Below, one piece after another: positions 12,451-23,119 of a stretch of DNA of 64,000 bases (positions within the stretch are counted from its first letter, which is position 1; the number at the start of each line of letters is the position of its first letter). The notes beneath the pieces were generated by a model that searched no databases, was not told the DNA's origin, and worked only from the letters and a program-made list of their open reading frames with translations. A program made the translations under genes and the position numbers. The DNA is taken from positions 124,001-188,000 of the forward strand of contig MSJH02000826.1 in assembly GCA_001931875.2 (NCBI GenBank). Reading direction: 5' to 3'. Source of the stretch: Byssochlamys sp. IMV 00236. Lineage: Eukaryota > Ascomycota > Eurotiomycetes > Eurotiales > Thermoascaceae.

Positions 12451-13240
12451 TTAAGGGCAGCTGAGGAACGGAGTGGCGCTGGTGCTGCAGGTACCAAAAC
12501 TGACGCACGGCCGGCATCGTGGATCAATCATTGCGCCGCAAAGCATCCAGGAGAACAGGGACCAGGCCAATATCGATGACATGGGCCAACTGTCTAATGC
12601 AACGCCTGTTGGGTCTTCACCTTGGGCCCCAGGAAAAGGCGATCGTAGCGGAGTTTCTTCTTCCAGCCCCGTATGACCGGATATGAAACCTTTCTTGAAC
12701 AAGTCTACTCCCGGACTCGTGGGGGAATAAGCAGATCCAGGAGTACGGCCGAGACCGCATACACCATGGGTGATGCTAGTACGGAGCACGTTAACCGTTG
12801 CCCGGAAAAATGGTCCTCTCTGCTCCAGAGTAGTAGAGTTTGTTTCTTGCACAGCTTTGATGTAGATCGTTAGTGTAGTAGGTTAGCTCATGAGGTGATT
12901 GAGTTGAACTAGGGAGTTGACAGACAACCGTACCGAACCCATGGGGTGCCGTGCCGCAAACCACGCCTCATGGCTCAGGGGGCCAAGCTGAGCCAGATCG
13001 CTGGACTCCTGGAGGCAGTAGTAAATATTGGGCTGTGAAAAAGTGGATCGATTGATGGTGTTCGAGCCCAAAAACTGAGAGAGATGGAGACTGCACAGGC
13101 GCTATGAGACATGGCTGGTCTAGCATAGCCAGAGCCATGGGTAGCAGGCCGCTGCAAATAATGTCGCGTGCACTTCGATAAGCCTGCAAAACAGGATGCT
13201 TGACGGTGGCCGATTGAGAGGTACTGTATGGTGCGGACAT
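12451..13240 (-). CDS. Doubtful spliced locus, no known family
   Basis: On the minus strand an ATG at 13240 opens a frame beginning MSAPYSTSQSATVKHP. A second frame (12975-13071) encodes a stretch with SSDLAQLGPLSHEAWFAARH, and a third (12451-12852) one with EQRGPFFRATVNVLRTSITHG. The last two could be joined by an intron whose acceptor is TCAAAG next to 12853 and whose branch point is GCTAAC, but the in-phase donor would be a weak GTTCGG. I cannot connect the first frame cleanly. No domain is recognised. The DNA may equally be 5' UTR or non-coding. Transcript data would decide. Confidence 0.18.
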
Positions 13241-14867
13241 TGATGTTTCTCACAAACAGCAGCTTTGGGATGTTGTCACAGGTGGAGGTTGTTGTTCCCT
13301 ACAAGGTCACGGGGTCCGTGTTGACGCTTTCTTCGCCCCAGTGGGAATCACTCCACCGAAGACATCGCGACAGTAATAATAATACTATCTACTGCATAGA
13401 TAGATAGTGCTCAATAATAATGAAAATTTCTGTTGTTTCTTCTTCATGCAAGGGCTCGGCGCTAATTCCATGATGCGAAGTCACTATATCGACTATTCAC
13501 AATGTTATAGTACCGACCCTGACACTATAACAATCGAGCCAGCGCCATCATCGCAAGATGCCTTGGTCGATGAGCGCCCCTTCCAGGGAACTCGTCGATG
13601 GTGATGGCCCTTGTGGGGTGAGGCCCCCTGGCTAAAATTTCAGCGGCGACTATGGGTATATCTGGTCTAGCGAATCCGCTTGTCGCGCTGATCGCATGGA
13701 CTGACCATTCCCTTAGCGTATACTCCGTAGTCATACTCGGTATGGTAAAGGCATAGGTTTCCCTTCCAAGCGCTCTTAGTGTCCCTATTCACGGATTTCT
13801 GTTGCTTATTTTATACCAGGCGCTCAGATACTCAGATAGCTCGCGTGCAGTTCGGATCAGGCTCGCAAATCCGCTCTGAGTTGGCTTGCATTCCATTACA
13901 CCGGAGAGGTTATCCGGAGGCGCTCTCAACCGCTTGCGGGACTTACCGCGGCGTGGTTGATCAAGATCTGCACCGATCCCCCATACTGGTACCATAGGCG
14001 TACGTATTAGGCGTTAGGGGCGGTAGAATGTAGAATGTAGATACACAGCTGTCGGCAATATATTCGGTACCGTCCCTGCTGAAGAAAGCCGCGTGCGGAG
14101 TAACTAAACAGCTGCGCAGCAGAGCTTCGAGTATACGATGCAAGAGCTTTCGAGTCCCAAACGCCCGAACAATCGCCTTGAAGTCCGTATTCGTAGATCA
14201 TCCTTACCCATAATAATAATAATCCCCGAAAAAGGTTCGATCTCGACAACGGATCCCTGTCACGATTGGAGTTCGACGTGTGCCGCAAGAGATCCAAGCT
14301 CGGGACGAACCGTTTCATATGGGAATACTCTGCGATAGCATCGCACGATATTAGATTTGACCATCATCTTTAGGCCTTTAGAGCATCCCTACAGCAGCAT
14401 AGGCCAATCTGCGGTATTTAGATGGGGATGTCGGAGAATTTGCTGCATGTCAACAACCGCCCTAAAACAGCGATAAGCTTGGGACACATTCTGGTCAGCT
14501 ATAGATAATAGCAATGATATATGCCGGGTGCCGTCGTCTCAGATGCCATGGCGAAGATCCGCCTCTTCTCATGAGAGCTATCCAGGAGACTTTTGCAGGA
14601 AAGGAAGTTCAAGTAGACTAGTTGGAAAAAACAAGGCTGTCATCGTCGCAGACGTTTCGACTTTTGATGCCTTTGCCCTGCGACATTCACATTGCTGTGC
14701 CCAGACGGGAGTCTCTCCTAGTGCGTCTATTCCCTTTGCACCTGGATCCATGACCACAGGGTGCCATAATATGACATTAATAATAGGCGAGGCGACGAGG
14801 GGAAAGGAGACGGTCCAGAACTGGCCATGTCGCCTGCAGAGTTTGGTTCCACTCTGTTTCTCGCTTA

Positions 14868-14944
14868 GAGTCGAGTCGAGTCGAGTACGGAGTATGGAGT
14901 AGTATAGAGTATCATAGAGTATCATAGAGTATCATAGAGTATCT
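14868..14944. repeat. Short tandem repeats
   Basis: Three copies of GAGTC (14868-14884) run into about four copies of the 10-base unit TATCATAGAG. The array is seen directly; no function is implied. Confidence 0.8.
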
Positions 14945-15427
14945 ATGGTAGAGAGAACGACCACCGCGCGGAAGATCGACGAAGAGACAGGAAGGCATCC
15001 ATGGTTCACTTTCTCGTTTCTTTATCCGGCGCCACACGTGATGTCACGGGACGTTTCCTGCCCGCTCCGATGACGCCAAGCTTCCCCCGCGGTGGAGAGC
15101 TTCGGTTGCGGCTTCATTGGAGACTTGGATAGCCATTCCAGCCATTGATCGAGCCTTGTCTTCTCTGTTTCGTGACTTCCAGACTATCCAGACAGCATTT
15201 ACTGCGATCCTACGTCAAGTAATCGGCTCTAATTGAGACAACAGAGTACCCAGAGCACTGCGAATCTCCGTGGCGATTGTTGGTGTATGAGCTCACACCA
15301 CTCCCCGCTATTTTGTCAATAGATCGCATCGGCGAACTCGTTGACGCTGCAGTTGAGATAGCAAAACAGCTAGTAGCTCTTATCGAAACTCCTACAGCCT
15401 TCCCTCGACTACAGCTCCGTCCGCAAG

Positions 15428-16503
15428 ATGCCAGTCGCAGACGTTCCTGTCCAGTCGCCGTCGCCCAGGTCGTCTGCCACATCTCTGGCAGCGACTGCCA
15501 GCGCGAATGCGGCCAGTCTCTCTCGTCAACCCTCGCGCAGCTCTGCCCGGTCCTCGAGACCGTCGTTTTCCGAACGACGCCGTTCCGCAGTCCTCAATCT
15601 AGAAGACCCAAGTACGCCTGGTCCGGGGGAGCTACAGGGTGGTAGTCACCGCTCATCGATGGGATATGCATTCAGAACAGCAAGCCCGACGAGTCTAGGT
15701 GGCAGTTCCACCATCCCGACCGCAGATCCTCATCATCAGCGGACACCGTCATTGGGAGAGTTACATCAGGAATTGGAGCAGGAACAAGAGGCGCAGGTGG
15801 TACGTATTGACTTGGGTTCACCAAGGCTCATTCCTGCATTTCAATCGCTTTCAGGATGCTGATGCCTTGATGCGCGCATAGAACCGACTTCTGCAGATGA
15901 TCCGTAGTCAGCAGTTGCAGTTACAGCAATTACAACAGCAGCAGTCTTCCAACACGGGAACGGCGGTCATTGATGATTCAACACCCAATTCCGAACGCTC
16001 AGTGTCTCTTCCTACCGTTCCTCCGGTCCCTGCGTCTGGTGGGCGGACCTCGCTTGCCTCGTCGCTGTCAGTCCGTCGTGGGTCGCGATCTAGTCAAGGA
16101 GCTTCGCCGCGTCTCGGTCCAATTGCTTCCGCCTCACAAGGATCAGTTATCGAGCCTATACGCAACCATGACGGTTCTGAAGTGCCTGGTCTGGGAGAGA
16201 CCCGAACTCGCAGTAGCAGCAGAGACGAAACCACATTCTATCAGGCCGAGGCAGCCAATTTAACGCGAGAGAACCAGCTTCTGCGCCAGCGGATCCGAGA
16301 ATTAGGTGAGCATCCGTTGTATAGTGGTAGAGTAAGGTCTTTCAACTGACAGATTGTACATAGAACGACAAATCAGCGAATTGACAGCTAATTCGTCCCG
16401 TCCTCACCCACCTACATCTAATCTGGCGACTGCGACGTCGTCTTTTGAAGGCACAGACCAAGCTGCTTCGGCGGACGTTGCCAGCGATGAGAACAAGACC
16501 TGA
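15428..16503 (+). CDS. Small Ser/Gln-rich coiled-coil protein
   Basis: Exons 15428-15799, 15882-16305 and 16364-16503 give 311 residues; all three joins keep phase and restore a continuous heptad-like segment. The N-terminus is very Ser/Ala/Pro-rich (about residues 1-115). A helix rich in Glu/Gln (LGELHQELEQEQEAQV) continues across intron 1 into NRLLQMIRSQQLQLQQLQQ, and a second short coiled coil (TRENQLLRQRIRELERQISEL) spans intron 2. The fact that both introns fall inside helices and splice them into continuous coiled coils supports the model. I recognise no named family. It probably acts as an adaptor or scaffold, which is inference. It lies alone downstream of the 3.5-kb spacer. Confidence 0.7.
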
Positions 16504-17485
16504 GTGGCTATTATTGGGTTTTTGAAGAATCTTGTGACAGAGAATAGAGGTCAATTGGGTAGAGCCAGGACAACATCTACTCAGCTCAGGACGCCGTTTC
16601 TCCGCCTTCGGGCAATGTAGGTGGAAACAGCATCACTCCACTCCGGTCATCTCTGGGATAGTCATCTCTGAGGTACAGTACTAATCAGCCTGCCCACCAG
16701 GGTATAATATCCACATAATGCATTCTTATGTTGCGATTCGTTCTACCTGCGAATATTAGCAGGCCATGTCGATCTCTACTTCATGTATGATGTACTGGAT
16801 ATCAAATTATTAGAAGCATTGATAAGAACAATCAATTCTGATAAGAAGGTCTACTGAAGATTCAAAAATACAGTCGCAGATTCGTCTATAGTAGGGAATA
16901 AGAATAGTATATAGTAGTTGATTGACCCTCATTACAAGGAGTAGTTTGCACGTCCCCTCCCCCTCTACTATCTGATAACAACTCGAAAAACACCTATCAA
17001 TATCAAGACTAAAAAATATCATAATCGATATAAATATGCTTCTAATTTGGCGACAGACCTAGTATGACTGACTAACCAGTCACGACTGAGGATAATCTTT
17101 AAAAAAAGACCATCCAAGTTGAATTAAGAAACTAACTATATAGCGAATCTAAAATGAGTAAGTATATCCGTTGAATATAGTTAAAATATATAAACCCACA
17201 AGATTCGAACCTTGAATATGTTTATATACCAAAACATCCTACTTCATAGTTCCTACTATAATTGAATGGAAAGCTTGTTTCCGAGAAGCATTGGTATTAT
17301 AATAATATACCTAGGTAATTAAGGACGATTTCAACCAATTCATTATCCTTATCATTCCTCCCCCCCTGAGGATCCGCATATACATCCAATGTATGTATGG
17401 TATGCATATCTCACCTATTCATTTCATCATCATCCAGAACAAATTTACCCACCTAAGTTAGGTACATAGGTAAATAATTAACAAC
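16504..17485. other. AT-rich intergenic block
   Basis: About 1 kb between two convergent genes. From about 16.7 kb it is strongly AT-rich with no coding frame of note. At 17196-17214 the minus strand reads AAGGTTCGAATCTTG, close to a pol III B-box, but I could not fold a complete tRNA around it. A decayed transposon or tRNA-derived element is possible. Confidence 0.4.
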
Positions 17486-18907
17486 CTACTTCCTCTTCGG
17501 CAAAATCCCCTCCTCTTCCAACTCATCCAACGCCTCACTCAACGCATCCCACGTATCCACCGACCCAACCCACCCCAACTTCCTCGCCTTATTCATACTA
17601 ATCACCACATCATAATTCCTGCCCAGAACAAAATTCGTAAAGAACCACGTGGCTTTCTCGAATGCGTCTTTCTGCAACTTATTCTTCTCAGCGAGTCGAT
17701 TCCATGCCTCTTTCACTTCGGGTCTCTGAGACCAGGAGAGGAGGTCGATTCGCATGCGGAGTTCGCCGGGCGGGACGTGGCCCTGGATACCCATTTCAGG
17801 GGCCTGGATGTTCAAAGGTGGGTTGGAGGAGAGGGGGACGGTTTTCTCTTCGTAGCCTTGTGGGAGGGGGTGGGAGAATTGGTCTGGGGGAATGGAGAGG
17901 TTGTAGCGATGGGCGAGACGGGGCCAGAGGGTTTGCCATGATTGGACGTCGCCGTTGACGACGTTGAAGTTCTGGTTGGAGGCGCGCGGTTCGAGAGCTG
18001 CCCAGAGGTTGAATTGGCCGTGGAGGCGGGAGTAGGTGAAGCAGTCGAAACGGGTGTAGAAGTCTGGGTTGCCGGGGAATAGGAAGGGTTGGTTGAGTTC
18101 TTTGGTCACGGCGGCGTAGAGACCGATGGCGGTGGTGAGGTTCATGAAGTTTCCTGCATTCAACAGCAAATATTAGCGATTTCATCATGAAAATTATCAA
18201 TGATATAGTTATTATCATAATAACCATATGTTCAAGATCAGAGAGAAAAGAAAGAAACTCACCCTTCGCAACCCCAATAACATCATTAGGATACGTAACC
18301 ACCCAATCCCACCCCCTCCCCTTCGCAACATCCTTCAATATTCTCTGCTGTCTATAATAAAAATTCACCGGCCTCCCCTCCCCCTCTTCCACCCACGGAT
18401 CCTCCTCTTCCATCGGCACCTTGACCGGTCCCAAATGCACCCCATAATGCTTCGCCCCCGTCGTCAACACCACTCTTTTCAATCTCTTCTCTGCGCCCGA
18501 AATCCTCAACGCCTCCAGGAAATTCTGCAACATGTCCCCGTTCACACGGTCCATTTCCTTTTCGTCGTCGCGTTGCAAGTAGGCTGTGAAGAAGAGGTAT
18601 TCGCCTTCGACGCCGGCGCTGGAGAGCTGAGAGGCGATTTCGGAAGCGGGTGCTAGGAGGTCGATGGAGTTGTGCTTGATGGTGGATGGGTAGGATTCTT
18701 TTTGACTTCGGGATATGGCGTGGACGGTGGTCCATTGTGAGGGATTGGATGCGAGGGCGCGGACGATTTCGCGGCCGTTTATTCCTGGAGAGGGGGTCAG
18801 TATGTGAATAAATAGTGTTTTTGAATGAAGTCTCAATTTTCAATATATGCATAGCAAGGAAAGGGAAAAAACGAACCAGTCGCGCCCGTTACGATCGCAG
18901 TAGGCAT
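17486..18907 (-). CDS. PRISE-like short-chain dehydrogenase/reductase
   Basis: Exons 18877-18907, 18263-18784 and 17486-18153 encode 406 residues. The N-terminal Rossmann motif VTGATGINGREIVRAL is split by intron 1. Other family marks are NFYYRQQRIL (the PRISE-type NFYY motif carrying the active-site tyrosine), VVTYPNDVIGVAKGNFMNL across intron 2, and FNVVNGDVQSWQTLWPRLA. The PRISE group includes plant progesterone 5-beta-reductase and iridoid synthase; fungal members are NAD(P)H enone reductases or uncharacterised, often near secondary-metabolite genes. No such cluster is seen here, so the substrate is unknown. GC-rich coding sequence contrasts with AT-rich flanks. The gene converges on the coiled-coil gene. 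Confidence 0.85.
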
Positions 18908-19744
18908 CTTGACGGTGCAAGTTATCTCTCGTATCTAGTGAGTAGTTCCTCGTAGATATATATCTCCCCTTTCTTTCCGTTCAAAAAATCGTCCAGAGAA
19001 TCAGGAGTCCAGATTATACACCAAAACGGAATATCAGTACTTTCCAACTCAAGGATTCAAAAACTCAGATATGAATTCCCACCGCTCAATATATACCTAC
19101 CATACACCTCACCTCATATGCCTGCTTCCAGCCCTACGAGCATTGCATCTGCCCGTATCGAGTAGAACGATGAAATCATCATTCCCTGTGGCGAGCAGAA
19201 TGACGTAGTTATTACTGTTCTGTGACTTGAATGTAACTAATGTATCCTGTTCTCTCTTGTCTCGATTGATAATGTGGGAGTTCACTGTATGGATATTATA
19301 TTTGTGATTTATTTTGTCTTGCAGAGAATTTGAAAGTTCTTTTGCGATTTGTATATGAAGGAGCTGGTGTCATGTCGTTGGATATAGTTCGATGATGGTC
19401 ACGTGATCATCATGGTCCACTCTGAATGAAGTCGGATATACTCTCTCTTCCTGTTCCCCTTTCTCTCTACAATCGATAAAGACATGATAATAATTTATAA
19501 TACGGGTGAAATTGAATTCTTCATTCGCCTATCTTCTCCAGATGCAAAGAGGTATATCTCGCTAGATCTGTATCTGTACAGCAAGGTCCTTGCATCAAAC
19601 AGCACACTCACAAAAGAAACCTAAGAACTTCAAAAACGGCTGAAACCTTCAATGGGGTGAAATAGCCCCCGATATATATTCCACATAACATTTGAACCTC
19701 AAAACTCTACTCTTGTCTCGTCCCGCTGGTCCCTATTTTATATC
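18908..19744. other. Intergenic, upstream of the reductase
   Basis: About 840 bases from the acuJ stop to the reductase start. It holds a GGTCACGTGA E-box at 19397-19406, about 490 bases upstream of the reductase start. No coding frame is supported. Confidence 0.4.
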
Positions 19745-21901
19745 TTACAACTTCGCCTTCTCGGGCTGGGACACGAGGTCGGGCAGGAGCAGATCGCGCA
19801 GCTCGAGGCCTGCTTCGTTCAGGTAGAAGCTCATGCGCTCAGCGCCAAGGTGCTTGCACACAATGTTGAATTGGAGGCTGTACGGAGTTAGTACGGAAGA
19901 ACAATAGAATTAAGCCGAAACTGAGAATTCGAACGGAAGGAAACTCACCTGTTCTCGTTGATCATGTATGCGATACCGAAACCATCGTCAATGACCTGAC
20001 TCCATCCGTAGCCGTTAAAGTACTCCGAGCTCAGCTGGCTGCTGGAAATAAACCACGAGGAGCTGTAGGAAAAGGCCGGGTCCTGGTAGAGCTCCGGCAG
20101 CTTCTCGCCCTCACGGAGCAGCTTCTTCAGACCAAACAGGTGTCGGTCCACACCACGGCCGTCGCTGGCGTCCAGCGTGTACTTGGTGTGCGCAGCGAGC
20201 GCGGCACGGAAGCGCTTGACGACCTCCTCCCGCGGCACCTCAGGGTCGGCGTGCGCCTTGCAGAAGGCGACGCTCTCGTCCGACACCGTGCGGGTGGTTT
20301 CCGTACGGCCCTGCTGGAACTTACGGGTCGAGGCCGACTCGTACGTGGGGCGGTTCTTGCCGTACATCTTAAAGTAGGCCAGCTGGATGAGCATCTGCAC
20401 GTACGCATCCGGGCTGCACTTGAACTTCTTGATCAGGCCCTTGCCGTACGCCTGGAAGGCCTGCACGCGCAGCTCGTGGGCCGCGATCTGCTGGTGGTGC
20501 TCCTTGGCGGCGGTGTCAATGTCCGCGAGGGACTCCTTGGTGAGGTGGAAGCGGATGGGCTTGGGTTCGGGGAGGTTCGAGCGGATGGAGGGGTCGCTGA
20601 AGTCGAGGCGGTTGTTAAAGATGACGTTGTTGATGTAGTCGTTGATGCGGTGGGTGGGCGTGCCGTCCATCATGCTGTGCTCACCCATGAAACCGGCGGT
20701 GCCGTTGTCGTTGACGATGAACTGCAGGGGCTTGTCGAACCAGCGGTTGCTGCCATCACCGTGCCAGTACTGGTGAGCGCGCTCCTCCAGAGTGACGGGG
20801 GTGGCGTCATCCAGACAGACGACGAAGCCCGAGGACTCAATGTCCTGCAGGGCCTGCTCGTTGGCCGCGTTGGCCTCGATCAGCCTCTTGCGAGCAGCCG
20901 TCCAGAAATCGCGGTTGGCAGCTGTCAGCACGCCCACTCCGGGCGCGCGGTCGGCAATCTGGTAGATGCGTTCGAACTGCTGCTGCAGCTCCGAGGTGTT
21001 CAGCTGGCGGCCGTCGACCACGGTGGGCACCTTGAAGAACTGGTTCTTGCGGATCACAACGATGTGGTTGTGCTCCTTGTGCGAGTACTTCTTGGGGTAG
21101 TCGGCGGGCTCTGCGGGAATGCGGCTGCAGTTGAACATGTACTCGTACGAGCTCATGGCCATGGGCTGGCCGCGCATGTACTCGGGCTCGAGCGAGCCAT
21201 CATCGACCTGGCGCTTGAAGTCCAGCGCCGCCGTGGTGATGGCCGCAGCCCGCTTGGCCGGGTTACGGCGCAACCGGTCATCGCGGTATGAGTAGAAGTA
21301 GGAGACGTAGGGGACCACGGGGTCGCGGTAGGCCAGATAGGCGGCATCGTTCCACCACTCGTAAATCCAGTTCTTGTGCTTGGGGTCGGCAGCACGCTCC
21401 AGCAGGCGCTTCTGCAGAGGCTCGCCCTCACCACCGGGACGAATGAAGGCTTCGACGGCCTTGGAGGTGCGCTCGAACTCGGCGGGCGAGACGAGCGGGT
21501 GGACCGACTTCAGGTATCGGCGACCGGTCTCTTCGAGCGAGGGCACGGGCAGCCGGGGGAGGGAATCTTCGAACCGGAGCATCTTGCCCTTGGAGAGGTC
21601 CTCCTTGTATCCTGAGCAATTGTTATCAGCGTCTGTTCCATCGAATGGATCGGATATTCCATGCGGAGAGTCTGTTGTCGCTGCTTCACTCACCCTCAGG
21701 GACGGAGGACGCCTTGCGTCGCGGAGCCATGGCGGAGAGGATCTGCTATAAAAAAGGAGTGTGAGTAAGATGAAACAACAGAAATTGTCTAAATGCAACA
21801 ATACCACATACTGGAGATCGAACGGGTCGATAGAGCGATGCGGTGGCAGTAGGTGCACGTCCAAGGGTGGAGAGACGGCTGCGAGCAGACGCCGTGAACA
21901 T
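19745..21901 (-). CDS. acuJ: Carnitine O-acetyltransferase, mitochondrial/peroxisomal
   Basis: Exons 21812-21901, 21694-21745, 19949-21611 and 19745-19877 join in phase to 645 residues. The enzyme moves acetyl groups between CoA and carnitine so that acetyl units can cross organelle membranes. The choline/carnitine acyltransferase fold is complete: LPRLPVPSLEETGRRYLKS near the start, the catalytic histidine in FMGEHSMMDGTPT, and the DGFGIAYMINEN block near the end. Exon 1 encodes an Arg/Ser/Ala-rich, acid-free leader (MFTASARSRLSTLGRAPTAT), typical of mitochondrial import. Exon 2 has a second in-frame ATG (MAPRRKASSVPEG, 21730). The protein ends in AKL, a PTS1 peroxisomal signal. This matches what is known for Aspergillus AcuJ, which is needed for growth on acetate and fatty acids. 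Confidence 0.95.
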
Positions 21902-22109
21902 CCCCTCGACGTGTGCAGATGGCCGTGGAAAGAAAGGAAGGGAAAGGAGATGAGGAGGGGGCGGATGGAAAGGATCGTAGAGGACGAGAAGAGGAATTGA
22001 CACTGGAACTCGACGTTAGAGAGACGTCAGAGCGAGGAGGACGAAGAAGTAAGTAAAGTAGTTAGACTAAGTAATTAAGTGATGCTCTAGCGAGACAACG
22101 GCCGAGCAG

Positions 22110-22353
22110 CCTCGGCTTGAGGGAAGTGGGCGAGCAAGTTATTTATTCTTTGGTGGCTAACTCATGCTGCCGGAGACACGAGGAGGGCTCTTTATGACAT
22201 GTATACAGATCGTCCGAAAGATCTCCGGTGGTCATCAAGTTCTCTGTACGGAATACTTCTCATAACTACCATAAGAATTCAACTCGTTGTCGTAGATACT
22301 GGTTGTACCTATGTAACTATTCTGCTTCTCTCATCGACCGTCCCGAGCCTCGG
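22110..22353. promoter_or_regulatory. Two CCTCGG boxes upstream of acuJ
   Basis: CCTCGG occurs at 22110-22115 and 22348-22353, about 209 and 447 bases before the acuJ start. CCTCGG is the core bound by the fatty-acid regulators FarA and FarB in Aspergillus and is reported upstream of fatty-acid utilisation genes. Binding here is inferred; two hits in about 600 bases is only moderately above chance. Confidence 0.5.
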
Positions 22354-22815
22354 CTGGCTGCGGTCTCGTCGGTTCATCCCAGGACGCCAGCAGCAGCTAA
22401 CTTAGTCTGTGTTCTCCTGACCGGTGCAGAGTCAGAATGATTATTAACTACTCTAGTGAACAGTCCCTTTACCTCGTGATGCTATCCCCCGGTTATACTG
22501 GTTCCATTTGATCCATTCATTCCACATTGTTCTACTCCAACTCGCCTCTTCGTCTCTCCATGCGGGGTTTCTCCAGACTGGCTTCACCGCCCGCCCGATC
22601 CGGCCAGTCACCGTCCAACAGGAAATCTGGATGGAACAAACAATCCAGCATCTTCCCTTCATCCGTCCGTTGGCCCGCCAAGGCAATGGTGGTATGATGT
22701 CTGATGGCTGATGTCTGATTCAGATGATGCAGATTAATTTAATTACACAGTGACAACTGCAGGGAGGGGAGACAGTATTGGTCCTAGTCTGGTAGAGGAT
22801 GGCAAGAGGATAGAT

Positions 22816-22886
22816 AGTATGGCATCGTATGGCAGAGTATGGCATAGTATGGCATAGTATAGACCAGTATAGATAGATAGATAGTA
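22816..22886. repeat. Decamer repeat, AGTATGGCAT type
   Basis: Imperfect 10-base units (AGTATGGCAT, CGTATGGCAG and variants) repeat about six times and end in GATA tetramers. Seen directly. Confidence 0.8.
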
Positions 22887-23119
22887 AATCGTATGTAACT
22901 TAGGTGGTTGGCTGATGAATCGACAACTCGCATAGTCAGGTATCTCGGCAACACAAATCCCAGTAATAATCCAAAACAGAACGCAGATGCCAATGGCTCA
23001 TCTCATCCATCACATATGCCGCCCGTCCGTTGCCTCGACGCCGTGCGACCCCAAGCCGTCCGAGGCGACCAAGGGAAAAAAAAAAGAAACTCCAAAACAA
23101 GTCAAGACAAATTCATAGA

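Larger units (their letters stand above)
11920..15427. other. Long intergenic region, 3.5 kb
   Basis: Between the PH-protein start and the next gene. Apart from one doubtful spliced locus (12.4-13.24 kb), it holds only short non-conserved frames. Tandem repeats of TATCATAGAG occur at 14904-14944. The stretch 13.4-15.2 kb holds no gene I can support and no tRNA or 5S rRNA that I could recognise. Confidence 0.45.
21902..23119. other. Intergenic, acuJ promoter / RXT3 3' flank
   Basis: About 1.2 kb. The acuJ-proximal half holds the two CCTCGG boxes. The RXT3-proximal half contains a decamer repeat and short A-runs. No coding frame is supported. Confidence 0.4.

Noticed and set aside
14221..14260. 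GGTTCGATCTC as a tRNA B-box
   Set aside because: The arms around it do not pair and no A-box or anticodon stem lies upstream.
14868..14944. Possible CRISPR-like array
   Set aside because: Units are 5-10 bases with no spacers; it is a simple tandem repeat, and the organism is a eukaryote.
17486..19744. Secondary-metabolite cluster around the PRISE-like reductase
   Set aside because: The flanking genes are a coiled-coil protein and acuJ; no synthase, P450 or transporter is nearby.
20140..21291. 383-residue plus-strand frame inside acuJ
   Set aside because: It is exactly antisense to the conserved acyltransferase exon; GC-rich third positions of acuJ keep the opposite frame open. No domain is present.
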